A DNA stretch of 28,250 bases from Cladosporium sp. IMV 00045 (taxonomy: Eukaryota > Ascomycota > Dothideomycetes > Cladosporiales > Cladosporiaceae). The stretch is taken from NCBI GenBank assembly GCA_001931905.2, contig MSJI02000821.1, positions 1 through 28,250 on the forward strand. Reading direction: 5' to 3'. A program made the translations under genes and the position numbers. The notes beneath the pieces were generated by a model. The model did not search any database, was not told the origin of the DNA, and saw only the letters and a program-made list of their open reading frames with translations. Below, piece by piece: positions 1 through 8,133 of the stretch (position 1 is the first letter of the stretch; every line of letters starts with the position of its first letter).

Positions 1-640
1 TAGAAGTAGTTAGTATAAAGCGTTTATAAAACCGTAGCCGTTAAACCGTAGCCGGTAGCCTCTATTTAGAATAAATTACCTACCTTCTAACTATATTATA
101 CTTTAAACGCATAAAGGTATAAAGGTTCCTAGCTCTAAAGCTACTAATATTATTAGTATCGAGTTCTTTACTAAGTAACTCGTAGAGCTACGTATCCGCT
201 ACTTTAAAGTTACCGCGTTTAATACGCTTTTTTAGGCCTATACGCTTTTATATACGTACTAGCCTACGTGCGTTAGTCTTAAAGCCGTCTAGTACTAAGA
301 TAGCTACGGTCTCGGTATCCGTAAGGCGAAGATTAGAGTATGCGTTTAAGATAATAGCGCGAAGTTATAGCGAGTCCTTAATAAAAAGGTAAGATAATAG
401 TCCTATCTCTTTTATCTTACGTTTAAAAGTTCGAACGGTAAGAGGTATACCGGTAGCCTCTTCGATATAAATACGCATCTAATTATAGGTCTAACTAACG
501 GCTTACTAATCGCGTATCTAATCTACCTATACGTCGAGATAAATACGTAGGCGGCCTACGTACCTTTTTTAGTATTCTTCTATTACGTAAATGAGGTAAT
601 ATATGTTCTTAGGGGCTATTACTATTAAAAATAATGGAAT
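1..640. repeat. RIP-mutated repeat relic (probable dead transposon)
   Basis: This stretch is AT-rich and has almost lost CpA and TpG. By eye I count about 5 CpA+TpG in the first 600 bases, against about 40 CpG and very many TpA. That is what fungal repeat-induced point mutation leaves when CpA is changed to TpA on both strands. No reading frame survives, because stop codons (TAA, TAG) fill every frame. The parent element cannot be named from the sequence, and no terminal repeat or target-site duplication is visible. Normal composition returns at roughly 640-730, so the relic probably continues off the left edge. Confidence 0.8.
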
Positions 641-1430
641 ATAGTGTGTTTTAATATAAATAAGCCTAAATTTGGATTTTGGCATTATGGTAAAAATCAG
701 GAAATCTGTAATGTTGGCACTTTTGTACATATGGCCGACCCTTCAAAGCCAGCACGCCGCGATCAAGAAGTAAAGTTGTGGATTCTCACGCGTGGCCGCC
801 AAAAGCTTATGGGCCCTACCCTCCACGGAATGGTAATCCGGTTGGAAAATCCGGAGAGTTCGATTCGATCTTGCAGTGATGATGCCCATCCGGCTCGGTA
901 ATTATTATCCTCGGGGCCTGATTGTGTTTTAGGCTCGCTGCGGATTGGCGCAAGCCTGTCCCTGTCTGCCTTTTGGTGAGCGAGGGTTGGACTAGGCTCG
1001 TCTGATGTTGTCTTGGAAAAGGCTGCGTTGGCATGTATGCGCATCAGACACCTGCGTACCCTCCTCCACGGAGGACGTGCCCAGGTGTATCTCGCAGTAG
1101 CTTGCTTTTGATTAATCGGTTCAAGTACTGGACTCCATCCTCTTCTCTCTATTTGGCCTTTCCTCTTTTGCTGTTTGATAGACTGTTCTGCTCTGGCCTC
1201 GCCGCCTTCCCGTTCGCCACTCGACAACACGATAGCATACCCTGCATTCTCTGTACAACGGACTACTACTTCTTGCGCGACTGTGATCGACTAGGTCTGG
1301 CCGCGAATGCTTACTATGCCGAGGACGACAACAACTTTGACACCAATCGACCATCCAAAGTGGAAACCCGTCACTTGAATCATTCCAAAGACATCATCTG
1401 CACCCATATCCAACCGCCACACCAACCAAA
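641..1430. promoter_or_regulatory. Intergenic region and presumed promoter of the gene at 1431
   Basis: No convincing gene lies here. Composition moves from AT-rich next to the RIP relic to ordinary genomic DNA by about 730. A pyrimidine-rich run at about 1130-1185 and an A/C-rich leader at about 1385-1430 precede the ATG at 1431, as is common upstream of fungal transcription starts. Open frames in this stretch lack recognisable domains and are shadows or chance. Confidence 0.45.
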
Positions 1431-1973
1431 ATGCCGGTCACATACCACTTCAAACCCTTCCCCAAACCAGGCGAGGCCCACTTCGAAATCTCCCAAACGA
1501 GACCCGGCCTCCTCGCTCCATCCTCCGCCTGCCCGTGCTCCAAGGAAAAGTCCCCTTGCAACAAATGCAAACACGACGACTCCATCCTCCGGCGCCCCTC
1601 GCAAGCCCTCCTCTCCCCCATCAAAGAGCACCCGAACCAGACGCGGTCCGATCTCACGCCCAAAGCCCGCCGCGACCGTCGGCGCGCTTCAAGCAGAGCG
1701 TCCGTAGCGTCCGCCTTTGAAAGCGCCGTCGGCTCGGACGACTACTTCACTCTCTTCCCGAGCCAGCGCTCGAGGGCGTTCGCTCGTTCGGATTCTTCCT
1801 CGTCTTCTCGTAGTATGAGTGGACGGAGGAAGAATAGCGGTACGAGCTCGTCGTCGAGGAGTGCTAGTTTGGAGCAGACTTGTTCGCCGCTTGCTGAGAA
1901 TGTGGAGAATGCGAGCGCGCAGAGCGATGGGTCGCAGGGAGAGGAAGGGGAGGTTGCGAGGCGTGGCAGTTGA
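1431..1973 (+). CDS. Ser/Arg-rich protein of unknown function
   Basis: This is an intronless 180-residue frame. Its ATG sits in a good fungal context (CAAAATGCC), with an A/C-rich leader before it. I do not recognise the family. Near residues 34-47 there is a cysteine cluster, CPCSKEKSPCNKCKH, that could bind metal. The rest is low complexity: a basic stretch (KARRDRRRASSRAS) near residue 80, a Ser-rich block around 120-150, and an acidic tail. An acidic and aromatic patch (SDDYFTLFP) lies just after residue 100. Codons shift from C-ending near the start to G-rich near the end, a trend shared with neighbouring real genes. It is probably a disordered nuclear or cytoplasmic protein, but its function is unknown. 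The gene at 2374-2595 converges on it. Confidence 0.6.
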   Translation: MPVTYHFKPFPKPGEAHFEISQTRPGLLAPSSACPCSKEKSPCNKCKHDDSILRRPSQALLSPIKEHPNQTRSDLTPKARRDRRRASSRASVASAFESAVGSDDYFTLFPSQRSRAFARSDSSSSSRSMSGRRKNSGTSSSSRSASLEQTCSPLAENVENASAQSDGSQGEEGEVARRGS

Positions 1974-2373
1974 TCGGTGAAGAGATCCGTCCTGCAGAGG
2001 AATGCAGGTTCCATTCAACGGATCGTTTCCGACAGACACATTACCTGATCGAACTATAGGCGTACGCTGGCGTACTGAGGCTTGAGTGTGTTGAGGATCG
2101 TGAGACCTTCTGTCTCTCACATTTCCCGTTCTGTTTCACTCGGTTTAGGCGCAATTTGCATTTACAAGAAGACTTTAGAAGATACCCCTCGAAATATTAG
2201 ATACTGTATACAGAGATGAGATCACGTCTGAAACTCCAATCGATGAATATTCAAATCGTTCCTCATTTCTTGCCATCCTTGCCTCGGGCAGAGTACAACT
2301 CCTCACTATCTCGATATGTCAGCGAACATCCTATCAACCCAAACATCAAAAAGATAGTCAAGAAACAAAAAAC
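1974..2373. other. Convergent intergenic spacer (two 3' flanks)
   Basis: This 400-bp gap lies between two genes that point at each other and should hold their 3' untranslated regions. AT content rises around 2150-2220 and 2330-2370, compatible with polyadenylation signals, but no single AATAAA-type site stands out. I see no gene here. Confidence 0.4.
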
Positions 2374-2595
2374 CTACGCTTTCTGGACCTTCCCCTCAGA
2401 CTTCTTCCCCTCCAATCTCTCAAGCGACTCCTCGATCAATCCGATATGGCCTCGCAAAGTCCCTTCCAGCTCGTCCATGCGAGCCTCGTGTTCTTGTAGG
2501 TTGTAGTCGTGGTGCGATTTGAAGTACATGGTCATGCCGCCGAGGGAAGCCAGGGTCAGGCCTTGCAGGATGGCGGTTGGGGAGCGGAACGACAT
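2374..2595 (-). CDS. Small single-pass membrane protein, possibly mitochondrial
   Basis: This intronless 73-residue frame starts at an ATG (2595). It opens MSFRSPTAILQGLTLASLGG, with a hydrophobic segment at residues 8-25 that could be one membrane span or an uncleaved mitochondrial signal anchor. After that comes a charged helical region (about 30-63) rich in Glu, Leu and Arg, with heptad-like spacing, then a Lys-rich tail. The layout of N-terminal anchor plus amphipathic coil resembles small inner-mitochondrial-membrane proteins, but I do not recognise the family. It lies head-to-head with the DNA polymerase eta gene, 329 bp away. The clean domain layout and a start that fits the divergent promoter argue for a real gene. 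Confidence 0.6.
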   Translation of the reverse strand: MSFRSPTAILQGLTLASLGGMTMYFKSHHDYNLQEHEARMDELEGTLRGHIGLIEESLERLEGKKSEGKVQKA

Positions 2596-2924
2596 GTTGA
2601 TTTGATTTGATCTGATCGGATCGTAATTGATTAGGCGGGTGATTTATTACAATGATTGAGAAGGTATTCACAGTATATATTTTGGTCGATTGTCTTTCAA
2701 GATCGAAACGAACGATACGCGCCAAGGTTCAAATGCCATCATCGTCATCGACTTCGATTTCACTTTACGCGCGATCAGACGCGCTTTGAGAGCTTGCATA
2801 TTCAGATCCGGCACAAACTATGAAGTGAATTAAACCACTTCGCGACTTCTCTCGAGGATTATCATTGCACAGCAACACATAACTGGAATGCATCGATAAT
2901 CCCCACCTTCACCCACCGGACGCA
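2596..2924. promoter_or_regulatory. Bidirectional promoter between the small membrane protein and pol eta
   Basis: This 329-bp gap separates two divergent start codons (2595 on minus, 2925 on plus) and must hold both promoters and 5' leaders. Beside the minus-strand ATG, positions 599-623 of the third kilobase (2599-2623) carry five tandem GAT-pentamers (GATTT, GATTT, GATCT, GATCG, GATCG). I see no canonical TATA box. Sharing a promoter suggests possible co-expression, which is an inference. Confidence 0.5.
2599..2623. repeat. Five-copy GAT-pentamer tandem repeat
   Basis: Five adjacent 5-bp units, all starting GAT, run from 2599 to 2623. They end three bases upstream of the minus-strand ATG at 2595. 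On the transcript they form an AATC-type repeat in the leader of the 73-residue protein. The array may simply be a microsatellite. Confidence 0.6.
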
Positions 2925-5027
2925 ATGTCCTCCTCGCAACCCTTCGCCTCCTCCCCGATCTCGCCCTCAACCCGCCTCCCCCGCCGTAGCAAATACACAT
3001 ACAAACACCTCTCGACGCTCGCGCACGGCGCACCCACCTCGCCCCTCCGCGTAATCGCGCACATCGACCTGGACGCCTTCTACGCGCAGTGCGAAACCGT
3101 CCGCCTGGGAATCGACCCCAGCAAACCCGTCGCGGTGCAGCAATGGCAAGGCCTGATCGCCATCAACTACCCGGCGCGCGCGTACGGGCTGAACCGGCAC
3201 GTCACCGTGGCAGAGGCGAAAGAGAAATGCCCCGAGTTGATCTGCCAGCACGTCGCGACGTGGAAAGAGGGAGATGTCAGCTGGAGCTACGGGGACGACG
3301 ACCAGGCGTTCAGGGAGATGGCGTCAAGGAAAGTCAGCCTTGATCCCTACCGCATGCAGAGTCGGAAGATTCTTGCGACGATTAAGGATTTCCTGCCACA
3401 GGAGGTGCAGAAGGTGGAGAAAGCGAGTATTGACGAGGTGTTTTTGGATCTTTCGGCGCAGGTTCATGGCGTTATGTTGGAGCGGTACCCGGAGTTGAAG
3501 GGCCCGCCGCCGTACGATGATGCTTCTGAGCCGCTTGTTAGACCGCCCACGACGGCGCTGGATTGGGCGGCGGATGCTTTGGTGGATTTGGATAAGGAGC
3601 ATGCGGAGGAGGATGATCCGGACTGGGACGACGTGGCGATGCTGATCGCGTCGGAGATCGTGAGAGATGTTCGCAGGGAGGTATTCGAGAAGCTACATTT
3701 CACATGCTCGGCGGGTATCAGTAAGAACAAAATGCTGGCGAAGCTTGGTTCCGCTCACAAGAAACCGAACAGTCAGACGGTAATACGCAACAGGGCGGTA
3801 CAGCAGTTTCTCAGCGAGTTCAAATTCACCAAAATCCGCAATCTGGGAGGCAAGCGCGGCGACGAGGTAGTCGCCGCTTTCAACACGGACACGGTGTCCG
3901 ACCTTCTCCAAGTACCCATCGAGCAGTTGAAAAAGACCTTAGGAGACGACACAGGCTCCTGGCTCTACGCCATCATTCGCGGCGAAGACTCCAGCGAAGT
4001 CAACCCACGCACGCAGATTAAATCGATGCTGAGCGCCAAATCCTTCCGACCGTCCATCAACACCCTCGACGTCGCGTGCAAGTGGCTGCGCATTTTCGTC
4101 GCCGACATCCACAGCCGACTCGTCGAAGAAGGCGTCCTAGAAAACAAACGGCGGCCCAAAACGATGAACCTACACCACCGCCAGGGCGCGCAGACGCGCA
4201 GCAAGTCGGCGCCCATCCCCATGGGCCGCGCGATCACGGAGGAGGGCTTGTTCGAGCTGGCCAAGAATCTTCTGGCGCAGGTCGTTGTGGACGGGCGCGC
4301 GTGGCCTTGTGCGAATTTGAGCTTGAGCGTGGGTGGGTTCGAAGAGGGCGTGCAGGGAAATAAGGGGATAGGGAGTTTTCTCGTGCGTGGTGATGATGCG
4401 AAGGCTTTGCAAATGGCTCAGCCCAGGGGTGAGGCGGCGACGCCTCCGCCGCCTGCTGCGAAGAGGAGGAGGGTGGATGAGGGTGGGATTGCGAGGTTCT
4501 TTGGCTCGAGGGAAGAGAGTAGGGAGAGCAGTATGGGTGATTCTGGGGCGTTTGACTCCGTAGAAAGGGAAGAACCGCCCCAAGAAAATCATCATCACGA
4601 GGACCAGAACCAACACGACGAACAAGAAACCGATCCTCTCGAACCCCATCCCACCGCTCAAGAAGACCCTCTCCTCCCACCCCCCTCAGCGCAAAACACA
4701 GCCACCCTACCCTCACGAAATCCACAAACAAACCCACCACCCGACCCAACCTACTCAAACATCTCAGTGCAAACCTGCCCGCGCTGCAACGCGCCCATCC
4801 CTCTGGACTCACGAATCGAGCACGAAGACTTCCACTTCGCACAAGACTTGCAGAACGAACACTCAAGCCCGCCGCCGCAACAGCAAGCTCCTAGACCCGT
4901 TCCGCCCGGGCAGTCGTCGTCGTCGAGTAGAGGCGGTGGTAGCGGTGGCTCGAGAGGTAGGGGAAAAGGCAGACCGGCTGCGTTGGCAGGTGGGCCGGAG
5001 AAGGGACAGAAGAGGTTGAGGTTTTGA
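2925..5027 (+). CDS. rad30: DNA polymerase eta (Y-family translesion polymerase)
   Basis: This intronless 700-residue protein is a Y-family polymerase that copies past UV photoproducts in the nucleus. The palm begins with the metal-binding motif HIDLDAFYAQCE (D48) and is completed by KASIDEVFLDLS (D170, E171). The finger segment AINYPARAYGLNR is typical of the eta branch. A CSAGISKNKMLAKLGS motif near residue 263 and helix-hairpin-helix-like text (IRNLGGKRGDEV) mark palm and thumb, and the little-finger domain reaches about residue 490. The tail carries a Lys/Arg-rich patch followed by IARFF (522-526), a PIP-box-like PCNA motif. It also carries a UBZ-type zinc finger with C618, C621, H633 and H637 for binding ubiquitin. 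No Eco1 acetyltransferase domain is fused, unlike fission yeast Eso1. The tail is otherwise Pro/Gln/Gly-rich and ends in a basic Arg/Gly patch. Confidence 0.95.
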   Translation: MSSSQPFASSPISPSTRLPRRSKYTYKHLSTLAHGAPTSPLRVIAHIDLDAFYAQCETVRLGIDPSKPVAVQQWQGLIAINYPARAYGLNRHVTVAEAKEKCPELICQHVATWKEGDVSWSYGDDDQAFREMASRKVSLDPYRMQSRKILATIKDFLPQEVQKVEKASIDEVFLDLSAQVHGVMLERYPELKGPPPYDDASEPLVRPPTTALDWAADALVDLDKEHAEEDDPDWDDVAMLIASEIVRDVRREVFEKLHFTCSAGISKNKMLAKLGSAHKKPNSQTVIRNRAVQQFLSEFKFTKIRNLGGKRGDEVVAAFNTDTVSDLLQVPIEQLKKTLGDDTGSWLYAIIRGEDSSEVNPRTQIKSMLSAKSFRPSINTLDVACKWLRIFVADIHSRLVEEGVLENKRRPKTMNLHHRQGAQTRSKSAPIPMGRAITEEGLFELAKNLLAQVVVDGRAWPCANLSLSVGGFEEGVQGNKGIGSFLVRGDDAKALQMAQPRGEAATPPPPAAKRRRVDEGGIARFFGSREESRESSMGDSGAFDSVEREEPPQENHHHEDQNQHDEQETDPLEPHPTAQEDPLLPPPSAQNTATLPSRNPQTNPPPDPTYSNISVQTCPRCNAPIPLDSRIEHEDFHFAQDLQNEHSSPPPQQQAPRPVPPGQSSSSSRGGGSGGSRGRGKGRPAALAGGPEKGQKRLRF

Positions 5028-5252
5028 GGGGCGAGAAGTCTTGCACGCACGAATGGTGCGTTTTAGCGGCACAAGGTGGTGGGAAAGCAGTTCATGATGA
5101 ATTAATGAAACAACAATGATGAACAGAACAAATGAGAAGAAAATGTTGGTCACAGAAAGGGCTGGATGCGTAAATGTTCATTTCGATTGATGATTCTTCC
5201 TCTCACTGTGAGAAAGAAACTTGGCTACATTCCCGAGGTGGACGAAAAAAAT

Positions 5253-5821
5253 CTAGTTGGTGTCAGAGCAACCGACAAAGTTGTTGCCCGAAGCGCCAGA
5301 GTGCGTGATGGAACCGGCGTAGTCGCAGTTCTGGTTGAAGACGACGCGGTCGGCGCCAGGGGAGCCTGATTGTGAACAATCCACGTCAGCCAACATCCAT
5401 CAAGCATTTCCTCAAATATTCCCAGGAGCAGAAGCCCAGCCAAGAAGGAGAGAAAATAAACAAAGAGAACTCACCACCAGTGTACCCTCCCCTGGTGAGA
5501 GGGAACTCCTGCCAGGGCCCGCCGACGGCGAAGTCGAAGCCCTCGTAGTTGTTGTAGGCGTGCGGGTAGTTGTTGCTGCCGATCTGCGAGCCGGACTGGT
5601 AGAGGTTGCAGCCCTGGTTGACGGCGCTGGTGACTTGGCTCGCGGAGTAGCTCTACAACGATCGTTGAGTGAGGTGCTCTGCTTGGTAGATGGTGAAGAA
5701 TGGGTGGTGCTCAACGTACAGCGCTGCCGCAGGTCACGGAGCCCTGGCGCTTCTCGATCTGGGCGGGAGCGGCGAAGGCGGTGGCCAGGAGGCCGAAGGT
5801 GGCGATGAGGGAGGTGTACAT
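5253..5821 (-). CDS. Secreted guanyl-specific ribonuclease, RNase T1/N1 family
   Basis: I assembled three exons: 5821-5720, 5652-5475 and 5365-5253, with GTACGT and GTGAGT donors, giving 130 residues. Residues 1-18 form a signal peptide ([18 protein letters not shown]), and a Lys-Arg pair at 24-25 looks like a Kex2 processing site. The mature part matches the RNase T1 fold signatures. [16 protein letters not shown] supplies the T1-type Tyr and His (Y63, H65), WQEFPL supplies the catalytic Glu (E83), SPGADRVVF the Arg (R100), and [14 protein letters not shown] the second His (H115). Cysteines 31, 49, 107 and 126 can form two disulfides. This family cleaves RNA 3' of guanosine outside the cell. 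It is shorter than ribotoxins and lacks their long loops. A role as a plant- or microbe-directed effector, as for some fungal T1-type RNases, is possible but inferred. A TATAGA-like element lies near 5985-5990. Confidence 0.9.
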
Positions 5822-7071
5822 TTTGATTTGTTCTGATGTGAGGGGGAAAGCGAGGGTGTGTATTGAAGTGTAGAAATGTGAGGCGGTGAACGAGAGGTTA
5901 ATGGATTGAGAACGTAGGCAAGTTGAGATGGGCAATTGAGTTGCTTGCTGGAGGAAAACGACCTTTCCAATGCGGTACCTTCTCTCTATACTTATGTCTG
6001 TATGGTCGACCGCGGTTATGCTCCTCTCAGCGTATACTTCTCGTTTAACGACCGACGGCGTGTGATTAGAATACAGAGCCCTTCTTGGCCCTGGCAAGCC
6101 CGTCTCGCCCGTTTGCCCTCGCGCAGGTGAGGAGGTGAGGCCGTTGGCCAGTACTTCATGCGGGAGTGTCGATCGCTCTGCTATCTCCCTGCCCTCTACG
6201 TGAGGTCTGAGGAGAGATTACAGCCATACAAGCGAGACACGCTGACACGCTGCGGGACGCTTGTGCCGGAGCAAGAGAGCAAGTCCGCAGGCCGTGTTTC
6301 CACCTCATCCAATGCCTGCTGCGTTCGGCGAGCACCGCGCCAAAGCATAATAGATGGCGAATGTAACGATGTTTGTATAGAGTATCGCGGGCCTCGCGGG
6401 AGCATTACTCAAGCCGGTCGTCGCGCCGGAGTCAAGGCCATACAGAAGGCTGATAACAAGCACATGCCCGCAAGTGTCGACTTTCCCCAAGATACAGGCG
6501 GGTCCTCCGTGGATCCTGGTAGGGCCAAACCAGAGTAACTCAATCTTCGCCCGCCGTCCAGTGAGCGTGTCTAGTCGACGTTGTGCTCTCCAAGTTTCAC
6601 TTGGCTGCCGGCATCGGGATCTGCGCGGGAACAGGCTGCTAGGCCAGCTCGGGCAGGTCCCTGGATGTTGTCCCACTTTTGGGAGTGCATGTGTTTTGTA
6701 TCTATGCGGTCTGTGGTTGACTGGCATGGTATGGAGATGTGAACTGGAGCTTCTCGTGTGGAGTGTAGACTTGCACCGATGGTTTGCTAGACGGGAGAAA
6801 TAGTTCTCGCCTCACCACGGCCGATCGAAGATAGAGCTCGGCGTGTCCGATTGAACTGCGCGAACGATGCCACGTCACTTTTACAATATGGCATGAGTGA
6901 CTCTTGAAATGTTCCTTCGACTATAGTGCTGCCTGTACCTCTCTTCTTTTGTGGAACCATACCTGAAGGAAAACCTCTGACTACAGACACAACACGATCG
7001 AAGACAAAACCAATCAACACATCGTCTCACACCCTCTTGAACACCTCAACACAACCATCCTCACTACCACA
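5822..7071. promoter_or_regulatory. Divergent intergenic region between the RNase and DUF3632 genes
   Basis: This 1.25-kb stretch should hold two divergent promoters. On the RNase side, a pyrimidine-rich leader (reading on the minus strand) runs from about 5900 to the start codon. On the DUF3632 side, an A/C-rich leader from about 6975 precedes the ATG at 7072. Frames at about 6158-6538 and 6474-6803 show no recognisable domains, biased composition or splice support, so I do not call genes. Confidence 0.4.
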
Positions 7072-7981
7072 ATGGGCAGCCTCGAACCCAACCAAGAAGT
7101 CCAATCCTCTCAGGAATACCAAACCCTCACCACCCACCTCTCCTCCTCCTCCCAATCTCAATCCCCCCTCGACACCTTCTGCCAACCCACCGAATCCACA
7201 TTCATGAACCCCTCAACCGCCTCCGAAGTGGAATCCCAGCTTTGGCGCGCCTGGAAAGCAGTCATCGCCACCGCCGCCGAGACGCCTCACGACTCCCCAG
7301 AAAGACAGAAATTGGCAGATTTCGTACTCGACTTGCAGAAACGACCCGCGCTGCAGAGGGACGATGGGACCGCCTGCAAAATCTGGGACGACGCTGTGGT
7401 ATGGCAGGATTTGCCGATTTTCGGTCCGTCGATGAGGGAGGCTTGGAATGCTGGTGAGTCTTGACTGTTCTTCTCGTGAACGAAAAAATAAAAAACAAAA
7501 AATTTTCAAACGCAGAGAGGTTTACTGACGAATCCTCCCAGCCGCAACAGACTCCTCCCCCATCCCCTCGCGCACCGCCTGGATAAACCTGAACGCCTTC
7601 ACCGCCACCCTCCTCTCCACCACTTACTCTTCCAACCCCTCCCTCTCCCCCTCCACGCCATGCGAAAACCTCAGCCTCTACGCCATCTGGACCATCCGCA
7701 TGTCTCTCGAAGAAGAATCCAGCAGCGACCAGACGTCTCTGCAAGCCGCAGCGGCTTGGTTCGCGTACGCGGCTCCGGCGCTGTGGGCTCTTTCGTGCCA
7801 AGGAAGGGAGTTTGAGGGGAAGATCGCGAAGCAGGGTCAGGGGATGCAGGGGAAGGAGTGGAGGGGTTTTGGGAGGGAGAGGTGGGGGGTTTGGAAGGAG
7901 AGGTTGGAGGGTGTTAATGATGATAAGGAGGGGTTGGCGGGGAAGGCGAGGGAGGCGGTGGGGAGTGTGAAGGAGGAGTGA
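7072..7981 (+). CDS. DUF3632 family protein
   Basis: There are two exons, 7072-7453 and 7542-7981, joined across a GTGAGT donor and a CCCAG acceptor, giving 273 residues. The start ATG has the context CCACAATGG. After splicing, the protein carries the pattern I associate with fungal DUF3632 proteins. It has W-x-D-L-P-x-F-G near the exon junction, AWINLNAFTATLLS, LYAIWTIRMSLEEE, LQAAAAWFAYAAPALWALS, and a C-terminal G-F-G-R-E-R-W-x-x-W-K-E-R-L block. It is predicted to be a mostly helical cytosolic protein of unknown function. This family is often multi-copy in filamentous ascomycetes. The first exon is C-rich on the coding strand and the second ends G-rich. The surface-protein gene at 8134 converges on it. 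Confidence 0.82.
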
Positions 7982-8133
7982 GGGCAATCGTTTGTGGTTC
8001 GGAAGAATTGTATCATACCTTATGGTCTCTTGAAATATGAAGCATGAATAACATAAGAAAATGAATGTCATTAATACATTATGAATCGTGAAAACATCGG
8101 AAGAAGGCCCTCCCCATATATAAATACCCCTTC

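Noticed and set aside
845..875. tRNA B-box-like TTCGATTC
   Set aside because: The flanking bases do not form a T-arm, and no acceptor or anticodon arm can be built.
2925..5027. Eso1-like polymerase/acetyltransferase fusion
   Set aside because: The C-terminal region ends after the UBZ finger and a disordered tail. No acetyltransferase motifs are present.
5253..5821. Ribotoxin (sarcin-type) identity
   Set aside because: At 130 residues with short loops, it matches ordinary RNase T1 rather than the longer ribotoxins.
6158..6538. Possible gene between the RNase and DUF3632 genes
   Set aside because: It has an ATG, but no domain, codon bias or splice context. I treat it as chance.
7262..8071. 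Minus-strand open frame (269 codons)
   Set aside because: It is antisense to the DUF3632 gene and crosses its intron. It is Pro/Leu- and Gly-rich from strand bias.
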